Positions 17,699-24,773 of a DNA stretch of 64,000 nt are shown here, one piece after another. Below the pieces are notes generated by a model. The model made no database searches, was not told the origin of the DNA, and worked only from the letters and a program-made list of their open reading frames with translations. How positions within the stretch are numbered: the stretch's first letter is position 1; each line of letters starts with the position of its first letter. This DNA is from Caballeronia temeraria (lineage in GTDB: Bacteria > Pseudomonadota > Gammaproteobacteria > Burkholderiales > Burkholderiaceae), in assembly GCF_001544795.2 (NCBI RefSeq), contig NZ_FCOI02000013.1, positions 62,001 through 126,000 of the forward strand, written 5' to 3'. The translations under genes and the position numbers were made by a program.

Positions 17699-19005
17699 AA
17701 ATACTCGACCAACCGGAAAGCGAAGCCAGCACGCCCGCGTCATCGGCGATCTCATATGCGGGGCTCATCGAGAAGATCGAGATTCTGCGCTCGACGCTGC
17801 GATGGACCTCGCGCCTCGAACGGCCCGAAATCGAAAAGCTGTTGCGGCAGGCCAGCACCTTGCGCGACGAAGTCATGCAACTGTCGCACAAGGAGCGCTT
17901 CGTGCAGGCCGCCGCTGCCGAACCGAAGCGCGATCTTCCGCCTGGCGCGCGGCGACAGGCGCTGATCGAACGCAGCTTCGTGTTCGAAGGCACATTCGGC
18001 GATAACCCGAAATTGCTGGAAGCGCTGGAGATCGCCGAGAAGGCGGCGCCGACGGATTTGCCCGTGTTGATCGACGGCGAAAGCGGCACGGGCAAGGAGC
18101 TGATGGCGAAGGTCATTCACGCGAACGGCTCGCGCGCGGACAAGCCGTATATCTCGGTGAACTGCGGGGCGATTCCGGACAATCTACTGGAGTCCGAACT
18201 ATTCGGGCATAGGAAAGGCGCGTTCACGGGCGCGAGCAATGATCGCAAAGGGAAGTTCGAAAGCGCGCATACGGGCACCATCTTTCTCGATGAGATTGGC
18301 GAGTTGCCTTTGTCGGGGCAAGTGAAGCTGCTGCGCGTGCTCGAGGCGCACGAGATTCAGCGCGTGGGTTCGGATGAACCGATTGCGGTGGACACGCGCA
18401 TCGTCGCGGCGACCAATCGCAACTTGCGCAAGTTCTGCGACGAAGGACGTTTTCGCGAGGACCTGTTTTACCGGTTGAGCGTGATTCATCTGACGTTGCC
18501 CGCCTTGCGCGAACGGCGCGATGAAATATCGCTGCTGCTCGCCTATTTCGGCGACGAGGCGGCCGCGACTTTGAAGCGCAGGCCCGTGAAGCTGTCGCCG
18601 AGACTGCGCGATTTTCTGCGCAACTATGATTATCCAGGCAATATCCGCGAGTTGAGGAACGTGGTGTATCGGCTCGCGTGTCTGGCGGGCGATATGGCCG
18701 ATATCGATCATCTGCCCGTCGATATACGGCCGAAGTCATCGCTCTCGCTGGCGATGGGCGGGCCGGCCGCGAGCGGCAACGGCATCGCGACGGCGAGTTC
18801 GCTCGCGGAAGCAAAACGCGTCGCAAGCGACGAAGCCGAGCGCGCGTTTCTCGAGCGCGGCTTGCAGGAAACCGGCGGCACCGTCGCGGAGCTTGCACGC
18901 CGGTACGAAATGAACCGCTCGCATTTGCAGATGCTTTTGAAAAAGCATGGGCTGCATTCGAAGGAGTTTCGCGCGGCGGCGCAGAAGAACAAGGAGGCGG
19001 GTTAG
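17695..19005 (+). CDS. Sigma-54-dependent transcriptional activator (bacterial enhancer-binding protein) without a receiver domain
   Basis: A 436-residue protein whose ATG overlaps the stop of the ABC gene (ATGA). The AAA+ core shows Walker A GESGTGKE near 128, the sigma-54-contacting GAFTGA loop near 175, Walker B GTIFLDEIGEL near 195 and the downstream FREDLFYRLSV and YPGNIRELRN motifs. A Fis-type helix-turn-helix ends the protein (VAELARRYEMNRSHLQMLLKK). The first 100 residues lack a CheY-like receiver and look helical, possibly a protein-interaction or sensory part. Its likely targets are the three -24/-12 promoters at 7536-7552, 21840-21855 and 22171-22187. Being last in the export operon suggests that expression is coupled to assembly of the exporter. 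Confidence 0.92.
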   Translation: MKILDQPESEASTPASSAISYAGLIEKIEILRSTLRWTSRLERPEIEKLLRQASTLRDEVMQLSHKERFVQAAAAEPKRDLPPGARRQALIERSFVFEGTFGDNPKLLEALEIAEKAAPTDLPVLIDGESGTGKELMAKVIHANGSRADKPYISVNCGAIPDNLLESELFGHRKGAFTGASNDRKGKFESAHTGTIFLDEIGELPLSGQVKLLRVLEAHEIQRVGSDEPIAVDTRIVAATNRNLRKFCDEGRFREDLFYRLSVIHLTLPALRERRDEISLLLAYFGDEAAATLKRRPVKLSPRLRDFLRNYDYPGNIRELRNVVYRLACLAGDMADIDHLPVDIRPKSSLSLAMGGPAASGNGIATASSLAEAKRVASDEAERAFLERGLQETGGTVAELARRYEMNRSHLQMLLKKHGLHSKEFRAAAQKNKEAG

Positions 19006-19007
19006 CG

Positions 19008-20549
19008 TTACAGTCCGCAGTCGACATAGCGGCCAGGCACGAAGCGCGAGCGCAGCCAGTCGCGCATCGTCGGATCGAGGCTGTCGCGAAAGACGAATTC
19101 CGGCGCGGCAAGTCTGAAATGCAGACGAAGATCGACGGGATAAGTCGCGTCGAGATATTGGCCGAACTCTTGCGCCGACTCGAACGGAGTGAAGTCCAGC
19201 GCGCACGTCGCGGCTTTTTGCGCCAGCACGCGTGTGCGGAAATCGGCGAATGTCTCTGGCGTCCGATAAGGCGCAATGCCCGGACTCACGACGATCTTGT
19301 CCGGAGGATAGTAGAGCGCGCCGACGCCTTCGATCGTCTCATTCACGCGCGGTTTCTCCAGACTCACGATGAGCGCGGCATCGCTCGGCGCAATCTTATA
19401 GTCATTCATGGCCGCGATGGCCGGCACAAGCGGAGCCTTCGGTATGCGCATGATGCGCAGCGCGAAGCCGGGGCCTTGCGCGAGCAGCGTGCAAATCACT
19501 CCATAGACGATAAGCGCGCGCGCCGTCACCGGCTTGTCGTCGATTCTCATCAGCAGTCCCGCAGCGGCTGAAAGCATGAATACATATCCATAGCCGAGCG
19601 TGCGGGCATCGAATGGGTCGAACTGCGTGCGCACGCGTAACGCGAATTGCAGCAGCAGTGCGCCCGCGCCCAACAGCAGAAGGAAAAGATGACAGCGCCC
19701 GCGTTCGCCTTCGATGCAGGTGCGCGTGAAAGAAGAGAAGCGCGCGCGCACAAGAACGAGGAATATCGCAGCGGTCGCGCAATACGTGAGAACGACGCGC
19801 ACGGACGCATGAACGAAGGTGTAAAGCAACAGCACGATCGATTCGGGTGCCGGAATGCGCGGCATGCCGGTGCTGAAACCCGTGTGTTGCACATTGAACC
19901 TCTGGTAAGCCCAGAAGAACAAGGCGGCAACGGCGAAGGAGGGCAGCACTCGGATCGCTGTCTGTCGTCCCCATGCAAGCGCGACGCAGACGAACATCAT
20001 CGCTGCAAAAGGACCGAATACATAGCGGGATGAACAGCCGATAACAAGCGATGCCGCGAGCAGCACGCCATACCAGCCCGATCGGCCGTTGCGATGAATC
20101 ACCGCGATAGAAGCCAGCGATCCGGCACAAGCGAACAGAAAAAGATTCTCGGACCACGTGAACTGATAGATGCGCAACGAGACCGGATTGAGCACGACGA
20201 GCGCGGCGGTAACGGTGCGCAGCGGCGAGCGCGCAAGCAGGATGAAGGTGAAAAGAAGCAGCACAAGGTTCAATACTTTGCTGCTGATGAACAGGCTCGG
20301 GATATCGATGAACGGAGAGGCCATCGCTATCGCAAGTGGATAGCCGCACGGGAAAGTCGCGAAGTACGCGCCCTGTTCCGTGCAGCCGAGACCGCGTCTT
20401 ATCGATTGCGCAAGAAACAGATAGTCCCAGGAATCGTTCGAAATGAATCCGAACACGCATGCCAGTGCCGCGCCGAATGCGAGAATCATCGCGACGATCA
20501 GAATATCGACGTGTCGCGGGAATGGTCGTCCGCCGGCTTCATCAAGCAT
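19008..20549 (-). CDS. Polytopic membrane protein, GT-C glycosyltransferase-like
   Basis: About 513 residues with ten or more hydrophobic helices in the first 360 residues and a soluble C-terminal part. An Asp-rich loop after the first helix (SNDSWDYLFLAQSIRRG) resembles the catalytic loop of GT-C glycosyltransferases such as the ArnT/PMT relatives. No family name can be given with confidence. It lies 44 bp downstream of the PP2C gene on the same strand and converges on the sigma-54 activator with 2 bp between stops. That makes it the possible third gene of the minus-strand operon beginning with GG peptide 2. A role in glycosylating or anchoring an exported product is speculative. Confidence 0.6.
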   Translation of the reverse strand: MLDEAGGRPFPRHVDILIVAMILAFGAALACVFGFISNDSWDYLFLAQSIRRGLGCTEQGAYFATFPCGYPLAIAMASPFIDIPSLFISSKVLNLVLLLFTFILLARSPLRTVTAALVVLNPVSLRIYQFTWSENLFLFACAGSLASIAVIHRNGRSGWYGVLLAASLVIGCSSRYVFGPFAAMMFVCVALAWGRQTAIRVLPSFAVAALFFWAYQRFNVQHTGFSTGMPRIPAPESIVLLLYTFVHASVRVVLTYCATAAIFLVLVRARFSSFTRTCIEGERGRCHLFLLLLGAGALLLQFALRVRTQFDPFDARTLGYGYVFMLSAAAGLLMRIDDKPVTARALIVYGVICTLLAQGPGFALRIMRIPKAPLVPAIAAMNDYKIAPSDAALIVSLEKPRVNETIEGVGALYYPPDKIVVSPGIAPYRTPETFADFRTRVLAQKAATCALDFTPFESAQEFGQYLDATYPVDLRLHFRLAAPEFVFRDSLDPTMRDWLRSRFVPGRYVDCGL

Positions 20550-20593
20550 CGTTGTTCCGGGTTGGGCAACGCAGTGGCTCGCAACGCAAACGG

Positions 20594-21364
20594 CTAGATC
20601 GACGGATTCACCTGCGTCTTGTCCGAAGCCATCAAATCCACCGCATGCGCAACGACGACCGAAATGTTATCGCGGCCACCGCGCGCCAGTGCGATCTCCA
20701 GCAGTCGTTGCGCCGCCGCATCGCAATTGCCGGGCGCGAGTTCGTTCAACATCTCCGCTTCGCTGACCTCGTTCGACAATCCATCGCTGCATAGCAGGAA
20801 GGTGTCGCCATCGTTCAGGGCGAGCGTGTTTTCATCGAGTTCGAGCACGTCGAGCGCGCCGACCGCGCGCGTAATCAGATGCTGCGCCGGATGATGCAGC
20901 GCTTCTTCCGCCGTCAGTTGCCCGCGCGCCTTCAATTCCTCGACATGACTGTGGTCGCGCGTGAGCTGCATGAGCCGGCCCTGGCGCAACAGATAGATGC
21001 GGCTGTCGCCCGCCCACACGTAGCCGCAGGCGCCGTCGCGGGCCGCGAGCACGACCACCGTACTCCCAATGCGTGACACCTGACGCCGCGCCGCTTCCAC
21101 GCGCAGCTTGTCGTTCACGTCGAGCAGACGCGTGCGGGTTTCAGCGATGACGCCCGCGAGATCGTTCGACGCCGACACCTTCGCGAGGCTCTCGATCACC
21201 ATGCGGCTCGCCAGATCGCCGACCGCGTGGCCGCCCATGCCGTCCGCGACGGCCCACAGGCCACGCTCGGGCGCGTCGAGCAGCGCGTCTTCGTTGATCT
21301 GCCGGACGCAGCCGGTATCGGTGCGGGCAGCTGAAGTCCATCGAAACTCGGTGCTGAAGGTCAT
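20594..21364 (-). CDS. PP2C-family serine/threonine phosphatase
   Basis: A 256-residue protein. The ATG at 21364 is chosen because GGAGG lies five bases upstream. It carries the complete PPM/PP2C motif set: TDTGCVRQINEDAL, the metal-binding VADGMGGHAVGD, GSTVVVLAARDG, LLCSDGLSNEV and GGRDNISVVVA. Such enzymes remove phosphate from Ser/Thr of proteins and usually pair with Hanks-type kinases and FHA readers. An FHA protein is encoded at 9909-12440, but no kinase gene is visible in the window. It lies 105 bp after GG peptide 2 in the same direction, so it may be expressed from the sigma-54 promoter at 21840-21855. Confidence 0.92.
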   Translation of the reverse strand: MTFSTEFRWTSAARTDTGCVRQINEDALLDAPERGLWAVADGMGGHAVGDLASRMVIESLAKVSASNDLAGVIAETRTRLLDVNDKLRVEAARRQVSRIGSTVVVLAARDGACGYVWAGDSRIYLLRQGRLMQLTRDHSHVEELKARGQLTAEEALHHPAQHLITRAVGALDVLELDENTLALNDGDTFLLCSDGLSNEVSEAEMLNELAPGNCDAAAQRLLEIALARGGRDNISVVVAHAVDLMASDKTQVNPSI

Positions 21365-21469
21365 GGCAACCTCCGGAATCCTGGGTGGCGCGGCGTCGGG
21401 CGGGCCTTGCGGACGATCCCGCTCATTGTGTACCAACGCGCGCCCGAAGCGAATCTTGATGTGCACCGT

Positions 21470-21796
21470 TCAACCCGCGCGATTCCCCGCCGTCGAGTTC
21501 GGGTTGACGGTGAGTGTCGCGCCGTTGCCCGTATTGCTGACCGCGACGTTCTGAAACTGATTGACCATCTGGCCGACGGTGATGTTGGTCACGTTGTTGG
21601 TGACTTCATAGACGTTGTTGGTGATATCGATCAGCGTCACCGCGCTGCCGGCGGCCGTGCCGCTCGACGAACGCTCCACGAACGGCGTGATCCAGCCGAA
21701 CACCCACGGCGCACCGCCGCCGCCGCTGATGGCCGACATCGCCGCGTGATCCAGCTCGCGGTCGTATTCAAGGTCGCTGACGGTGAGGGCGCACAT
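21470..21796 (-). CDS. Double-glycine-leader secreted peptide precursor 2
   Basis: A 108-residue precursor starting at ATG 21796, with GGAGA six bases upstream. The leader ends LDHAAMSAISGG, matching LDKRAMSAVRGG of peptide 1 in length and sequence. Two more glycines follow the site. The core starts GGAPWVFGWITPF and continues into an Asn/Thr/Val-rich stretch (ITNNVYEVTNNVTNITV) with alternating hydrophobic and polar residues. It then gives QMVNQFQN, matching QIINQTQ of peptide 1, and a tail VNPNSTAGNRAG matching VNFGTAGNLA. There is no Cys. The alternating pattern would suit a beta-solenoid or amyloid-like structure. It is probably the first gene of an operon with the PP2C gene. Confidence 0.75.
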   Translation of the reverse strand: MCALTVSDLEYDRELDHAAMSAISGGGGAPWVFGWITPFVERSSSGTAAGSAVTLIDITNNVYEVTNNVTNITVGQMVNQFQNVAVSNTGNGATLTVNPNSTAGNRAG

Positions 21797-21839
21797 GTCG
21801 TTTCTCCGGGATGGCCTGTGAACAGGACGCAGCGATTAA

Positions 21840-21855
21840 TGCAAGGCCCGTGCCG
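21840..21855 (-). promoter_or_regulatory. Sigma-54 (-24/-12) promoter of GG-leader peptide 2
   Basis: On the minus strand the sequence reads CGGCACGGGCCTTGCA, differing from the sigma-54 consensus TGGCACGRNNNTTGCW only at the first base. GG and GC are separated by exactly 10 bases. The transcript would start near 21829, about 33 bp before the ATG of peptide 2. It is divergent from the sigma-54 promoter at 22171-22187. Confidence 0.8.
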
Positions 21856-21961
21856 ATGCGCGGTCGTCGCGACGCTTTTCTTCGCGCTGCTGATCGGGCG
21901 GCGGTTTCACGGTATCGGCGCGATTCCTCCGAAAGGGCCGCAAAACGCATCCGTTGGTTCG

Positions 21962-22098
21962 GCGCCAACACGGGGTGTTGGCCTCGCGGCGCCGGACCAA
22001 CACCCGCCACACGCTCTTCATGTCCGGCGGCGGATGCCCGAAGGACGCGCATTCTGGCGCAATCGATCCAACAAACAGACCAGAAAACTGTTGGCCGA
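21962..22098. promoter_or_regulatory. Clustered CCAACA/TGTTGG motifs, candidate activator-binding region
   Basis: Between the two divergent sigma-54 promoters lie an inverted repeat GCCAACACGGGGTGTTGGC (about 21963-21981), a single CCAACA near 22000, and a second pair CCAACA-N15-TGTTGG (about 22069-22095). These sit roughly 80-240 bp from either promoter, the usual distance for sigma-54 activator sites. A TGTTGG also lies about 100 bp upstream of the promoter at 7536-7552. Whether the activator at 17695-19005 binds them is unknown. Confidence 0.45.
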
Positions 22099-22170
22099 TG
22101 AAAAACACTGAGCCTTCGAGAATCGCCTCTAAATTCCAATTAACGCATTTAAATCAATGGTTTAGATAAG

Positions 22171-22187
22171 CTGGCAAGGAAGATGCA
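22171..22187 (+). promoter_or_regulatory. Sigma-54 (-24/-12) promoter of the LRAT-like gene
   Basis: CTGGCAAGGAAGATGCA matches the sigma-54 consensus with two substitutions (TGGCAA for TGGCAC, ATGC for TTGC). It keeps GG (22173-22174) and GC (22185-22186) exactly 10 bases apart. The transcript would start near 22198, about 55 bp before the gene at 22253. Confidence 0.65.
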
Positions 22188-22252
22188 AATGGCTAGGCAA
22201 CCGGCGCCGAACAAACACCCGACGCCGAAGCGAAGAAAAATCGGAGCCAGCC

Positions 22253-22756
22253 ATGTCAACCAACCAGCAAACCGGACTGATCGACCAGCAAGCCGCCGCG
22301 AGCGGTTTCTCGCTCGACGACGAACCGGCGCTCGGCACCGAACTCATCACCCGCCGCTCCGGCTACGAACACCACGGCATCTACGCGGGCAACGGCATGG
22401 TCATCCACTATGCCGGCTTCGCGAAGTCGCTGCATCGCGGTCCGGTCGAGGAAGTCACCATCGAGCAATTCGCCGCCGGCCATGAAGTCACGATCCGTCA
22501 GAACCCGGCCGCGAAGTTCGTCGGCATGGAAGCGGTGCGCCGCGCGCGCAGCCGCCTCGGCGAAGACCAGTATCGCCTCCTGACCAATAACTGCGAGCAC
22601 TTCGTCACGTGGTGCCTCGACGGCCGCGCCCGCAGCCGTCAGGTGCAAGCGTGCTTTGTCCATCCGCATGCGGCCGTCAGAGCCGTGACGGGACTTTTCC
22701 GCGCCTATGTCGCCGCCGAGCGCCGCCGCCGCATGAACGCGGCGCTCGCCGCCTGA
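22253..22756 (+). CDS. LRAT-type NlpC/P60-superfamily protein
   Basis: A 167-residue cytosolic protein with GGAG seven bases before the ATG. The segment ELITRRSGYEHHGIYAGNGMVIHYAG and the later LLTNNCEHFVTWC match the lecithin-retinol-acyltransferase-like permuted papain fold. Candidate catalytic residues are His41, His52 and Cys114 in NCEHF. Known relatives are thiol acyltransferases or lipases that act through an acyl-Cys intermediate, and others are amidases. A sigma-54 promoter upstream and the divergent GG peptide 2 place it in the export regulon. It could modify the peptides, process lipids or act on the cell wall; none of these can be chosen from sequence. An 82-residue partner follows 37 bp downstream. 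Confidence 0.8.
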   Translation: MSTNQQTGLIDQQAAASGFSLDDEPALGTELITRRSGYEHHGIYAGNGMVIHYAGFAKSLHRGPVEEVTIEQFAAGHEVTIRQNPAAKFVGMEAVRRARSRLGEDQYRLLTNNCEHFVTWCLDGRARSRQVQACFVHPHAAVRAVTGLFRAYVAAERRRRMNAALAA

Positions 22757-22793
22757 ACCTCACGTCTAGCCGATCGATTCCGAGGAGACCATC

Positions 22794-23042
22794 ATGCAAA
22801 CCATCGAAAATTCGCTGCACTGGGCCGTCGACAAATGGCTCGCCCCGACACCCGCGCATCCGGCACGCGTCGTGCGTCTGTGCCGTTCGCATATCACCGG
22901 CGCGCGCTATGTCTGCATCGAGGCGCAACATCCGGGCGGCCCGCTCGCGATCATCTTCTTCCGTCACGACGACGGCACCTGGAACGTGTTTCCGCCGCAA
23001 GCGAAGCGCCCGTCGATGAGCGCGCAGCGTCTCGCCGCCTGA
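22794..23042 (+). CDS. Small protein of unknown function downstream of the LRAT-like gene
   Basis: An 82-residue protein (MQTIENSLHWAVDKWLAP) with the strong ribosome site GAGGAGA five bases before the ATG. It has no signal peptide or membrane helix. The middle part (YVCIEAQHPGGPLAIIFFRHDDGTWNVFPP) looks like a small beta-sheet unit with a conserved-looking DGTWNVFPP end. I do not recognise the family. The 37 bp spacing and shared direction indicate co-transcription with the LRAT-like gene from the sigma-54 promoter, so it is likely a partner protein. Confidence 0.65.
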   Translation: MQTIENSLHWAVDKWLAPTPAHPARVVRLCRSHITGARYVCIEAQHPGGPLAIIFFRHDDGTWNVFPPQAKRPSMSAQRLAA

Positions 23043-23094
23043 GCGGGCATCGAACGCGTACGATCGGCCGGGGCGCGTCGGGTCGCCACCGGCT

Positions 23095-23124
23095 TTGACA
23101 CGGTCAACGTGCTGCCGCTACTCT
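23095..23124 (+). promoter_or_regulatory. Possible sigma-70 promoter of hppD
   Basis: TTGACA at 23095-23100 is followed after 18 bp by TACTCT at 23119-23124. The -35 is perfect and the -10 is weak. It lies about 110 bp before the hppD start and would separate hppD from the sigma-54-controlled genes upstream. Confidence 0.35.
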
Positions 23125-23231
23125 AGCCGCAGATTGCGGCCATTCGATGAAGCCGCCGGGTCGCACGAGGACGGCAGGTCGTGGTAGTTTTGCGTCCGTG
23201 AACCAGATCGTACATTTTCGAGGTATTGCCG

Positions 23232-24326
23232 ATGACCCAGCACGACTCCTCTTTCTCCGCCCGCGCGACGCCCGATCCGAACGCGGGCGACAATCCGCTC
23301 GGCATTGCGGGGCTTGAGTTCGTCGAGTTTTCCAGCCCCGATCCCGAAGGACTCGCCCGGCTATTCGCGACGCTCGGCTTCGTGCCCGTGGCGCAACACC
23401 TCAGCAAGGCGGTCACGCTCTTTCGCCAGGGCAGCATGAATTTCCTGCTGAACGCTGAACCGGATTCGTTCGCGTCGCGCTTCGCGCAATCGCATGGCGT
23501 GGGCATCGCCGCGATCGGCATTCGCGTGCTCGATGCGCAAGTCGCCCACGAGCGCGCGCTCGAATACGGCGCGTGGGATTTCGAAGGCGAGAAGATCGGC
23601 CCGAACGAGCTTGCTATTCCGGCGATTCAGGGCATCGGCGATTCGCATATCTATTTCGTCGATCACTGGCCGGGCAAGAATAGCGGCGAGACGTCGATCT
23701 ATGACATCGACTTTCATCCGATCGCCGGAGCGGGCGCTGATCCCGTGAGCACGGGCCTGCTCGAAGTCGACCACTTCACGCAGACGGTCGGCGCGGGGCG
23801 CATTCAGGAATGGCTCGATTTCTATCGGGAAGTGCTGCACTTCTCGGAGATTCATCAAGTGCATCCGGACTGGCACGTGTCGCAGGATTCCGCCGTCACG
23901 CTCTCGCCGTGCGGATCGATCCGCATTCCGGTGTACGAGGAAGGCACGTATCGCACGGATCTGATGCAGCAGTATCTGCCCGATCACGAAGGCGAGGGCG
24001 TGCAGCATATCGCGCTGGCATCGGCGGATATTTTCGCTTCCGTCGACGCATTGATGGCGCGCGGCGTGCGCTTCCTGCAACCGCCGCCGCGCTATTACGA
24101 CGAGATCGACGAGCGTTTGCCCGGCCACGGTCTGGACATCGGCAAACTGCGCACGCGCGGCATTCTCGTCGATGGCGAGATTCTCCCCGACGGCACGCCG
24201 CAGCTTTTCCTGCAGACCTTCGTCGAGCGCAAACCCGGCGACATGTTCTTCGAGATCGTCGAGCGGCGCGGCCATCACGGATTCGGCGAGGGCAATCTCG
24301 CCGCGATCGCGAAGGCGCGCGGCTGA
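23232..24326 (+). CDS. hppD: 4-hydroxyphenylpyruvate dioxygenase
   Basis: A 364-residue enzyme of the vicinal-oxygen-chelate fold that converts 4-hydroxyphenylpyruvate to homogentisate in tyrosine breakdown. The iron ligands are visible in LEVDHFTQTV (His), GVQHIALAS (His) and DMFFEIVERRG (Glu), and the C-terminal RGHHGFGEGNL helix gate region is present. The start ATG at 23232 has GAGG about nine bases upstream. No homogentisate pathway genes are adjacent, so it probably stands alone here. It bears no obvious relation to the peptide export locus upstream. Confidence 0.95.
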   Translation: MTQHDSSFSARATPDPNAGDNPLGIAGLEFVEFSSPDPEGLARLFATLGFVPVAQHLSKAVTLFRQGSMNFLLNAEPDSFASRFAQSHGVGIAAIGIRVLDAQVAHERALEYGAWDFEGEKIGPNELAIPAIQGIGDSHIYFVDHWPGKNSGETSIYDIDFHPIAGAGADPVSTGLLEVDHFTQTVGAGRIQEWLDFYREVLHFSEIHQVHPDWHVSQDSAVTLSPCGSIRIPVYEEGTYRTDLMQQYLPDHEGEGVQHIALASADIFASVDALMARGVRFLQPPPRYYDEIDERLPGHGLDIGKLRTRGILVDGEILPDGTPQLFLQTFVERKPGDMFFEIVERRGHHGFGEGNLAAIAKARG

Positions 24327-24359
24327 ACCGGACACCGCGCGCGCCGCGCCGGGCAACGC

Positions 24360-24773
24360 TCATTGCACGACCACCGTCCCCGTCATGTGCGGATGCAGCG
24401 AACAGAAGTACTTGTACGTGCCCGGCTTGTCGAACACATGCGAGAAGCTCTCGCCGCTGTCGAGCGGATCGGACTTGAAGGTCTTGCCTTCATCCGTGAC
24501 GGTGTGCAGCATGTCGTCGTGATTCACCCATGTCACTTTGGCGCCTGCTGGCACGGTGATCGTCGCCTGACTGAACGCGAAGTTGTCGATGGAAATGGTC
24601 GGCGCGTTCGCCGCCGCGACCTGTTGCGCGGGCTCCTGCGCGCACGCCGATGGAATCGCCGCGCTGATCACGCCTTTCACGACGAGCGCGAATGCGGCCT
24701 TGCGCAGGAACTTGCCGGCGAGCGGACGGAGATTGGCGGGCGAAACGTAGTTCGCGATCGTCGATGCAATCAT
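24360..24773 (-). CDS. Cupredoxin-like exported copper protein
   Basis: A 137-residue protein with an N-terminal hydrophobic export signal ending near SACAQ, followed by a plastocyanin/amicyanin-like domain. The type 1 copper ligands are recognisable as His in WVNHDDMLHTV and Cys-x-x-x-His in YKYFCSLHPHMTG, with Met in the last segment. It could carry electrons in the periplasm. Its start overlaps the stop of the metallophosphoesterase gene by 4 bp (ATGA), so the two are translationally coupled. Together they diverge from an ECF sigma/anti-sigma pair. Confidence 0.88.
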   Translation of the reverse strand: MIASTIANYVSPANLRPLAGKFLRKAAFALVVKGVISAAIPSACAQEPAQQVAAANAPTISIDNFAFSQATITVPAGAKVTWVNHDDMLHTVTDEGKTFKSDPLDSGESFSHVFDKPGTYKYFCSLHPHMTGTVVVQ

